Made by a program: the position numbers and the translations under genes
Assembly (NCBI GenBank): GCA_013694835.1
Contig: JACDBP010000161.1
Location: 1 to 5,857, forward strand
DNA from: Chloroflexota bacterium
GTDB lineage: Bacteria; Chloroflexota; Limnocylindria; Limnocylindrales; CSP1-4
Length of the DNA stretch: 5,857 nucleotides
Reading direction: 5' to 3'
Notes under the pieces: generated by a model
What the model saw: the letters and a program-made list of their open reading frames with translations, nothing else
Databases searched by the model: none
Told to the model about the DNA's origin: nothing
Shown here: positions 1 through 5,857 of the stretch, piece by piece
How positions within the stretch are numbered: the stretch's first letter is position 1
Layout of the letters: each line of letters starts with the position of its first letter

Positions 1-404
1 CGGGCGCCAGTGGCTCCCCAGCTGCCTCGGGCTCACCGGGCGCATCGGGCTCACCGGGCGCCAGTGGCTCCCCGGCTGGTGGTCAGACCTTCGACCTCGA
101 GGAAACGACTGCCCTGGAGATCAAGCAGGGCGGCCAGAAGGTCACCGAGCTGACCGTCAAGAAGGGGCAGACGTACACCTTCAACATCACGAACACGGCG
201 GGTGGGCTCCTCCACAACTTCTACGTCGGACCAGCGGACAGGCTTGCGTCGAATGACGTGGCCGGCCTGCCCGGCGTCCCGGACTTCAGTGAGGGAACCC
301 AGAGCTTCCAGTACGTCGCCGACCAGGACGGCCCGCTGGAGTTCGCCTGCACGGTCCAGGGCCACTACTCCTTCATGAAGGGCAGCCTGACCATCCAGCC
401 GTAG
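1..404 (+). CDS. Cupredoxin-domain protein, exported, 5' partial
   Basis: This is the C-terminal 133 residues of a small blue-copper (type 1) protein; the start and any signal peptide or lipobox lie left of the window. Visible residues 1-27 are a Gly/Ala/Ser/Pro linker made of GASGSP-like hexapeptides. From about residue 28 a cupredoxin beta-barrel follows: a charged first strand, a hydrophobic strand (TYTFNITN), then LLHNFYVG, which supplies the first His ligand. Near the C-terminus the loop EFACTVQGHYSFMKG supplies Cys, His and Met with the spacing C-x4-H-x3-M, followed by the last strand GSLTIQP and a TAG stop. The full ligand set is present, so copper binding and electron transfer outside the membrane are likely. 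The linker suggests tethering to a membrane lipid or helix encoded upstream, which is an inference. Closest types are plastocyanin/amicyanin-like or sulfocyanin-like domains; the partner redox protein is unknown. The stop overlaps the ribosome binding site of the next gene. Confidence 0.88.
   Translation, partial: GASGSPAASGSPGASGSPGASGSPAGGQTFDLEETTALEIKQGGQKVTELTVKKGQTYTFNITNTAGGLLHNFYVGPADRLASNDVAGLPGVPDFSEGTQSFQYVADQDGPLEFACTVQGHYSFMKGSLTIQP
3..74 (+). repeat. 18-bp tandem repeat encoding a GASGSP linker
   Basis: Four in-frame 18-bp units (3-20, 21-38, 39-56, 57-74) encode GASGSP, AASGSP, GASGSP and GASGSP, and the array runs off the left edge. Units 1 and 4 are identical except for the last base. 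Units 2 and 3 use TCG/TCA serine codons where units 1 and 4 use AGT/TCC. The pattern fits slippage or unequal exchange within a flexible extracytoplasmic linker. Copy number probably varies between strains. Confidence 0.85.
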
Positions 405-407
405 GAG
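403..407 (+). promoter_or_regulatory. Ribosome binding site of the alaX-like gene
   Basis: AGGAG lies 8 nt before the GTG at 416 and overlaps the TAG stop (402-404) of the cupredoxin gene. It supports the GTG start and suggests translational coupling of the two genes. Confidence 0.7.
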
Positions 408-415
408 CCCCCGGC

Positions 416-1150
416 GTGACTGATGTGATCGCCCAGCGCGACGCGTACGCGCGCAACACGGAGGGGACGGTCTCCCGCGTGGAGGAGACGCCCCAGGGCC
501 CTGGCGTCGCGCTCGACCGGACCGTCTTCTACCCGGGCGGCGGAGGCCAGCCGGCGGACACCGGCACCCTTCGTCGCGGCGACGGGTCCACGTGGGCCGT
601 GATGGGCATCACGCGCTCCGCCGAGGACCTGATCCACGTGCTGGAGACAGGCCCGGTGGAGTTGCCGCGTGCCGGTGACACGCTCACCGTCGAGATCGAC
701 TGGGACCGCCGCCACCGGCTGATGCGCACCCATACCGCCCTCCACGCGCTCTGCGGGGTCGTGTGGCGCGACTACCAGGCGCTCGTCACGGGCGGCAACA
801 TGGAACCAGGCTCGGGTCGGATGGACTTCGAGTTCGAGCGGATGTCCGGCGACCTGGTCGGCGAGATCGAGCAGAAGGTCAACGCGGAGCTGACGGCGCA
901 GCGCGATGTCCGTGTCAAGGTGCTCCCGCGAGATGAGGCCCTTGCCATCCCCGACCTGATCCGGACCAGGATCAACCTGCTGCCGGAAGGCATTCGCGAG
1001 ATCCGGACCATCGAGATCGTCGGGCTGGACCTGCAGGCGGACGGCGGCACGCACGTGGCGAACACTCGTGAGGTCGGTCGGATCCGCGTGACCGGCTACG
1101 AGTCCAAGGGCCGCATCAACAAGCGCATCCGGATCGAGCTGACCGACTGA
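416..1150 (+). CDS. alaX: Alanyl-tRNA editing protein, AlaX-M type
   Basis: A 244-residue cytoplasmic trans-editing enzyme that hydrolyses mischarged tRNA(Ala), typically Ser- or Gly-tRNA(Ala), homologous to the editing domain of alanyl-tRNA synthetase. Residues 1-95 form the N-terminal part with the glycine-rich motif FYPGGGGQPADTG (38-50). The threonyl/alanyl second additional domain follows, with the zinc motif HxxxH at H106 and H110 (RTHTALH) and the C-terminal motif DGGTHV at 209-214. In AlaRS and many AlaX proteins the latter is CGGTH, whose Cys and His bind zinc; here the Cys position is Asp209 while His213 remains. The length matches AlaX-M (about 215-250 residues) rather than the short form or the long form with an extra C-terminal domain. 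The GTG start is chosen because AGGAG lies 8 nt before it and the N-terminal strand preceding the glycine motif is complete. The gene follows the cupredoxin by 11 nt and is closed by a terminator hairpin. Family assignment is firm; substrate preference cannot be read from sequence. Confidence 0.93.
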   Translation: MTDVIAQRDAYARNTEGTVSRVEETPQGPGVALDRTVFYPGGGGQPADTGTLRRGDGSTWAVMGITRSAEDLIHVLETGPVELPRAGDTLTVEIDWDRRHRLMRTHTALHALCGVVWRDYQALVTGGNMEPGSGRMDFEFERMSGDLVGEIEQKVNAELTAQRDVRVKVLPRDEALAIPDLIRTRINLLPEGIREIRTIEIVGLDLQADGGTHVANTREVGRIRVTGYESKGRINKRIRIELTD

Positions 1151-1157
1151 CGCCGCG

Positions 1158-1174
1158 GCGCCATCCACCGGCGC
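1158..1174 (+). other. Small GC stem-loop after the alaX stop
   Basis: GCGCC (1158-1162) pairs with GGCGC (1170-1174) across a 7-nt loop, 7 nt after the alaX stop codon. It has no T-run of its own and lies directly ahead of the stronger terminator hairpin. It may help protect the transcript 3' end or be incidental in GC-rich DNA. Confidence 0.3.
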
Positions 1175-1180
1175 ATGAAG

Positions 1181-1216
1181 AGAGGCCCCGTCGCAAGGAC
1201 GGGGCCTCTTCTGTCT
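1181..1216 (+). terminator. Intrinsic terminator, possibly bidirectional
   Basis: A perfect 12-bp stem pairs AGAGGCCCCGTC (1181-1192) with GACGGGGCCTCT (1198-1209) around a 5-nt loop (GCAAG). On the plus strand it is followed by TCTGTCT, a moderately T-rich tail, 30 nt after the alaX stop. On the minus strand the stem is followed only by CTTC. It sits between two convergent genes, so it most likely ends the alaX transcript and may also stop transcription arriving from the minus strand gene that ends at 1277. Confidence 0.8.
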
Positions 1217-1276
1217 CATCGGTCCGATGAGTCGATCGAGTGGGCGTCAGCCCCTCGAGCTACGGGATTGCTGAGG

Positions 1277-2602
1277 CTACAGCTCCAGGGCGAGGCTGCG
1301 GGCGACGGAGATCTGGATCTCCGTACCGACCGAGAGCCCGAACGGATTGAGGGGATCGGTGATGTAGAGGTGGACCGCCACGACCTTGAGCTTGGCCTGC
1401 GACGAGTCGACGGTGCGCTCTTGCTCGTTGAGCACGACGCGCCCGACGAGCGGCACCAGCACCACGGTGTTCGGCGAGACGGTCACGGGCTGGAGGATGC
1501 CAGCGATCCGCAGGTTCACGTAGCTCACGCTGCCGACGGTGGCCCCGCCGGTGTTCGTGTTGAAGGTGCTCTGACTCTTGGCCTTGATGAGGTCGGCCGT
1601 CACGAGGCCGGTCAACAGGTTGAGGTTCTCGATCTTGGCGCTCGTCCAAGCCAGCGCCTGCGTCGCGCTGACGCTGCCGAAGGCCTTGGTCACCGCCGTG
1701 CCGGCGGTGATGACCCCGGGCACGTTCGTGATGTTCACGTTGTTCGAGAGGATGTTGCCGTCGGTGCCCTGGCAGGGCACGTAGATCGGCGCGATCCGTC
1801 CGACCTGGTTCACGATGAGCGGCAGCGTCGACTTGGCGTCGGCCGCCCATGCGGAGCCGCCGACTGCGACCGCGGGGGTCACGCGGGTGAACTTGGTTCG
1901 GGCGTGAGCGACGATGATCTCCGCGCCGACGGGGATGTCGAGCGGGTTCGTCATCGTGATGAAGATATGGATCATGTTGACGCTGATGCCGCCGGAGAAC
2001 ACGCCGTTGGGGATCTGCCTGACTTCGCGCAGCTTCACGTAGCCGTAGCCGGCCAGGGTGATCGCAGGTGTATTGGGTGAGATGTTGCCGGCGATGGGCG
2101 TGCCGGCGATCACCAGGTTGCTGAAGTACGACCCGGCGCTATTGCTGGTGATGACCGACGAGGTGGCGTGGGTGTTCGCCACGGCCTTGATGGCGTCCGC
2201 AGTGATGAGGCCGTTCAAGGCGTTGACACCGGCGACTCGAGAGGTGTGCTGGAGGTTGGCGGACAGGCCGTTGGCAGCCTTGCCGGCCTGGATGGTGTTC
2301 TTGATGACGTTCGCGCGGAACACGTTGCCGGAGTCGCCGGCCTCCACGTCCTCCGCGATGAGCGTACGCACCTGGTTGTTGGTACCGATGCACGGGCACG
2401 GCAGGTAGGCCGATCGCCCGAGCTGGGACGAGAGCTGGCCCGCCGCGACGTTCGCGAACGTGCCGAAGGACTCGCCGCCGTAGGTGCCGTTCAGCGTGAG
2501 CGCCGATGCGGACGTCGAGCCGATGGTGAGGATGGCCGTCATCGCGGCCAACAGTGCAATGGCTCCTCGCGAGCGGCGGGGTGGCCTGGTCGTGTGTTGC
2601 AT
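1277..2602 (-). CDS. Secreted choice-of-anchor P-like protein, tandem duplicated
   Basis: A 441-residue exported protein of unknown function. Residues 1-34 look like a Sec signal peptide: a basic start (RPPRRSR), a hydrophobic core (AIALLAAMTAILTIG) and a cleavage site after STSASA. The mature part is two copies of one domain, about 39-238 and 248-439. Matching landmarks are LNGLITADAIKA (129-140) with LTGLVTADLIKA (330-341), FSNLVIAG with YVNLRIAG, SPNTPAITLAGYGYVKL with SPNTVVLVPLVGRVVL, and IHIFITMTNPLDIPVGAEIIVAHA with VHLYITDPLNPFGLSVGTEIQISVA (each matched over under 20 positions at a time). This GLVTAD...VNL...PNT...VVLNEQ pattern resembles actinobacterial 'choice-of-anchor P' proteins, which carry varied C-terminal anchors. 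Here the protein ends right after the second domain with no LPxTG, hydrophobic helix or PEP-CTERM. Only three cysteines occur (69, 71, 277). The ATG has AGGGAG 7 nt upstream. Family name is from memory of the pattern and is moderately sure. Confidence 0.82.
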   Translation of the reverse strand: MQHTTRPPRRSRGAIALLAAMTAILTIGSTSASALTLNGTYGGESFGTFANVAAGQLSSQLGRSAYLPCPCIGTNNQVRTLIAEDVEAGDSGNVFRANVIKNTIQAGKAANGLSANLQHTSRVAGVNALNGLITADAIKAVANTHATSSVITSNSAGSYFSNLVIAGTPIAGNISPNTPAITLAGYGYVKLREVRQIPNGVFSGGISVNMIHIFITMTNPLDIPVGAEIIVAHARTKFTRVTPAVAVGGSAWAADAKSTLPLIVNQVGRIAPIYVPCQGTDGNILSNNVNITNVPGVITAGTAVTKAFGSVSATQALAWTSAKIENLNLLTGLVTADLIKAKSQSTFNTNTGGATVGSVSYVNLRIAGILQPVTVSPNTVVLVPLVGRVVLNEQERTVDSSQAKLKVVAVHLYITDPLNPFGLSVGTEIQISVARSLALEL

Positions 2603-2609
2603 CGCGTAA

Positions 2610-2615
2610 CTCCCT
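2610..2615 (-). promoter_or_regulatory. Ribosome binding site of the secreted-protein gene
   Basis: AGGGAG on the minus strand lies 7 nt before the ATG at 2602, a good Shine-Dalgarno match. It fixes the start codon just ahead of a well-formed signal peptide. Confidence 0.7.
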
Positions 2616-2622
2616 ATATGCC

Positions 2623-2672
2623 ACCCCTAAGCGTGGGGTCTGTCGCCCACCATACGCCGCCCGGGAGCGGCG
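2623..2672 (-). other. Two leader hairpins upstream of the secreted-protein gene
   Basis: In the presumed 5' untranslated region, GC-rich CGCCGC/GCGGCG arms (2655-2660 and 2667-2672) enclose a 6-nt loop. ACCCC/GGGGT arms (2623-2627 and 2635-2639) enclose a 7-nt loop and end 7 nt upstream of the Shine-Dalgarno. They could set mRNA stability or translation level. No known riboswitch consensus was recognised. Confidence 0.3.
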
Positions 2673-2688
2673 CTGGAAGTGGCTTGAG

Positions 2689-2717
2689 AGCCTAGCATCA
2701 TTACAAGCTTATGTCAC
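2689..2717 (-). promoter_or_regulatory. Candidate sigma-70 promoter for the secreted-protein gene
   Basis: Reading the minus strand, GTGACA (2712-2717, five of six matches to TTGACA) and TAGGCT (2689-2694, three of six matches to TATAAT) are separated by exactly 17 nt in a locally AT-rich patch. Transcription would start near 2682, giving a leader of about 80 nt. The -10 is weak, so this is a candidate only. Confidence 0.35.
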
Positions 2718-2773
2718 CTCTCCCAGTGGTGTCCGGTCTGGTGCGGTTAGGTGCAGAAGCCCAGTGCCGGGGG

Positions 2774-2797
2774 CCTGCGTCAGTCGCGCGGCGCAGG
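2774..2797 (-). terminator. Weak candidate terminator after the HAD gene
   Basis: CCTGCG/CGCAGG arms (2774-2779 and 2792-2797) start 3 nt past the HAD stop codon, with a 12-nt loop. No T-run follows on the minus strand, so it is at best a weak or Rho-assisted stop. Confidence 0.22.
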
Positions 2798-2799
2798 TG

Positions 2800-3543
2800 C
2801 TAGCCCGCGATCAACCCTCGCCTGGCAAGCTCGGCAGCGAGCTCCGCCAGGGATGTGACGGCGACAGTTGCCCCGGCCGACTCCAGTGCCGCCCGGTCCA
2901 CCGCGCCGCTCGGCACGCCGATGCCGGCCATCGTCGCCGCCCGAGCAGCGCGCATATCCCAGGTCGCGTCGCCGACATACCAGCAGCCGCGGGCCGGCAC
3001 CGACAGCCGTTCGGCAGCGAGCAGGAGCAGGTCCGGGGCAGGCTTGGCCTGTGCCACGTGACTGCCATCGACGATGGGCGGAGGGCCGGGCAGGCGGAGT
3101 GCGCGGACGGAGGCATCGACCTGCTCGGCCCGGCTGGACGTCGCGATGGCCCAGGGGAGATCCCCGGCCTCGAGCGCGGTCAGCAGCTCGCGGGCGCCGG
3201 GCAGCGGTCGCGGATCCCTGTTCAGCGTGCCGTAGCGCTCTCCGGCGAGCCGATCGATCGCCTCGGCCTTGTCGCTGCTGAGCGTCCGGCCCGCAACACC
3301 GGCGACCTCATTGGCCAAACGCCGGCCATCAGCACCGATGAGCCCCGCGACATGCCTCCGGTCAGCCGGGATGCCGACCTGCTCGAAGGTATCGAGCCAG
3401 GCGTCGATCCTGGTGCGGACGGTATCGACGAGTGTCCCGTCGAGATCGAAGATCACGGCGCTCGGGTCCGGCAGGTCGATCAGGCGGACCCGTCCCAGGG
3501 GGTCGTCCGGTGATGCGGCGGGGCTCTCGGGGGATTCGTCCAT
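2800..3543 (-). CDS. HAD-superfamily phosphatase, subfamily IA-like
   Basis: A 247-residue cytoplasmic haloacid-dehalogenase-fold hydrolase with all four catalytic motifs. Motif I is FDLDGTLVDT, with nucleophile Asp33 and acid/base Asp35. Motif II is ATSS, with Thr135 (or Ser136). Motif III is Lys167 in AKPAPD. Motif IV is VGDATWD, with Asp192 and Asp196 for Mg2+. The helical cap between motifs I and II (about 45-115) is the C1 type seen in phosphoglycolate phosphatase and beta-phosphoglucomutase relatives, so the likely activity is Mg2+-dependent hydrolysis or transfer of a phosphate on a small metabolite; the substrate cannot be told. An unusual proline/acid-rich N-terminal tail of about 28 residues precedes the fold. 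The ATG at 3543 has no Shine-Dalgarno, but a TANNNT-type -10 ends 7 nt before it, which suggests a leaderless mRNA. A start at the GTG of Val30 would cut into the first strand and is less likely. The gene is divergent from the small membrane gene. Confidence 0.92.
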   Translation of the reverse strand: MDESPESPAASPDDPLGRVRLIDLPDPSAVIFDLDGTLVDTVRTRIDAWLDTFEQVGIPADRRHVAGLIGADGRRLANEVAGVAGRTLSSDKAEAIDRLAGERYGTLNRDPRPLPGARELLTALEAGDLPWAIATSSRAEQVDASVRALRLPGPPPIVDGSHVAQAKPAPDLLLLAAERLSVPARGCWYVGDATWDMRAARAATMAGIGVPSGAVDRAALESAGATVAVTSLAELAAELARRGLIAG

Positions 3544-3549
3544 CGCGGC

Positions 3550-3580
3550 AGGGTACCGTGCGAGTCTGCTGAACCGTCAG
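3550..3580 (-). promoter_or_regulatory. Candidate leaderless promoter of the HAD gene
   Basis: On the minus strand TACCCT (3550-3555) fits the TANNNT -10 consensus and is followed by 6 nt and then the ATG, so transcription would start at or beside the start codon. A -35-like CTGACG (3575-3580) lies 19 nt further up, longer than the ideal 17. The absence of a Shine-Dalgarno before this ATG fits a leaderless transcript. The spacing and motifs are seen; promoter activity is inferred. Confidence 0.42.
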
Positions 3581-3581
3581 C
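3568..3581. other. Inverted repeat in the divergent promoter region
   Basis: GCTGA-ACCG-TCAGC is a perfect 5-bp inverted repeat with a 4-nt centre. It overlaps the candidate -35 of the HAD gene and lies just before the Shine-Dalgarno of the small plus-strand gene. It could be a repressor site controlling both directions or a small mRNA hairpin; chance is also possible. Confidence 0.25.
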
Positions 3582-3585
3582 GCGT

Positions 3586-3590
3586 AGGAG
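3586..3590 (+). promoter_or_regulatory. Ribosome binding site of the small membrane-protein gene
   Basis: AGGAG lies 6 nt before the ATG at 3597. The adjacent in-frame GTG at 3594 would be only 3 nt away, so the ATG is the better start. Confidence 0.6.
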
Positions 3591-3596
3591 CAAGTG

Positions 3597-3740
3597 ATGC
3601 GCTCGGAGACCCACGAGCTGACGATGTACCTCGCCATCACTCTGGTGACGGCGAGCCCGTTGCTCGCCGTCATGCTGCAGCGCCGCGGCTTGTTGGATGA
3701 CCGCCTGGATCAGCCAGCCTCGGAGTCGTCATGGCGATGA
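3597..3740 (+). CDS. Small single-span membrane protein, 47 residues
   Basis: This short gene encodes 47 residues and is not recognised as a known family. A short polar start (MRSETHE) is followed by a hydrophobic stretch of about 20 residues (8-27, LTMYLAITLV then TASPLLAVML), which fits one transmembrane helix with a central proline. Gln28-Arg29-Arg30 follow, then a polar, acidic C-terminal tail (GLLDDRLDQPASESSWR). The positive-inside rule would place the tail in the cytoplasm. Support for coding: AGGAG 6 nt before the ATG, about 41 of 47 codons ending in G or C as in the neighbours, and a clean fit between its neighbours, 53 nt from the divergent HAD start and 9 nt from the convergent YyaL-like stop. 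Its function is unknown; small subunits or regulators of membrane complexes have this shape. Confidence 0.6.
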   Translation: MRSETHELTMYLAITLVTASPLLAVMLQRRGLLDDRLDQPASESSWR

Positions 3741-3749
3741 TCGTCGAGG

Positions 3750-5857
<2,108 letters not shown>

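Noticed and set aside
1..20. Twin-arginine signal for the secreted protein (RR near its N-terminus, encoded around 2570-2580)
   Set aside because: The Arg pair is not followed by the usual x-F-L-K pattern. A Sec signal peptide with an A-x-A site explains the sequence better. The coordinates here are nominal; the motif lies in the 1277-2602 gene.
1..80. Possible CRISPR-like or intergenic direct repeats
   Set aside because: The 18-bp units are contiguous without spacers and stay in frame as a protein linker.
365..1219. Long minus-strand open frame (284 codons) opposite the AlaX-like gene
   Set aside because: It covers a clearly conserved plus-strand enzyme, reads through the terminator and the end of the cupredoxin gene, and shows no motif.
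1175..2080. Long plus-strand open frame (301 codons) opposite the secreted-protein gene
   Set aside because: Its translation is rich in Arg, Asp, His and Gly with no domain or hydrophobic pattern, it starts inside the terminator stem, and the minus-strand protein has a signal peptide and internal duplication. It is an antisense shadow in GC-rich DNA.
2655..2672. GC stem-loop as a terminator of the HAD gene
   Set aside because: It has no T-run on either side and lies downstream of the candidate promoter of the next gene, so a leader hairpin is more likely.
2554..3513. Plus-strand open frame (319 codons) across the intergenic gap and opposite the HAD gene
   Set aside because: It begins inside the signal peptide of the minus-strand gene and has low-complexity Arg/Gly/Ala composition. 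All four HAD motifs lie on the other strand.

Overview
The window is GC-rich DNA with strong G/C preference at third codon positions and tightly packed genes. Gene content and style suggest a Chloroflexota-like (Limnocylindria/Thermomicrobia type) or actinobacterial genome: a copper protein on a Gly/Ala/Ser/Pro linker, a free-standing alanyl-tRNA editing enzyme, a choice-of-anchor-P-like exported protein and a YyaL/SPATA20 homologue. The lineage is inferred from these features and was not tested.

Layout, left to right. (1) Positions 1-404 (+) hold the 3' part of an exported cupredoxin with a complete type 1 copper ligand set (His...Cys, His, Met), preceded by a low-complexity linker encoded by an 18-bp tandem repeat. 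(2) At 416-1150 (+), 11 nt further on, is an AlaX-M type alanyl-tRNA editing protein; its ribosome binding site overlaps the cupredoxin stop codon, so the two are probably co-transcribed. (3) A strong stem-loop at 1181-1209 separates this pair from a convergent gene. (4) Positions 1277-2602 (-) hold a secreted 441-residue protein made of two tandem copies of a ~200-residue domain resembling the choice-of-anchor P family. It has a signal peptide but no visible anchor. (5) A 197-base gap carries a candidate promoter and hairpins for that gene. (6) Positions 2800-3543 (-) hold a HAD-superfamily phosphatase, probably on a leaderless mRNA. (7) Positions 3597-3740 (+) hold a 47-codon gene for a single-span membrane protein with a good Shine-Dalgarno site, divergent from the HAD gene. 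(8) From 3750 to the right edge (-) is a nearly complete YyaL/SPATA20-type protein (DUF255 thioredoxin-like domain with CHWC, then an alpha/alpha barrel). Its start codon lies just outside the window.

No mobile element, CRISPR array, tRNA, rRNA or defence system was seen. The genes look like ordinary chromosomal housekeeping and cell-surface genes rather than one dedicated system. The points most worth a second look are the small membrane protein, the Cys-to-Asp change in the AlaX metal site, the duplicated anchor-less surface protein and the compact divergent promoter region at 3544-3596.
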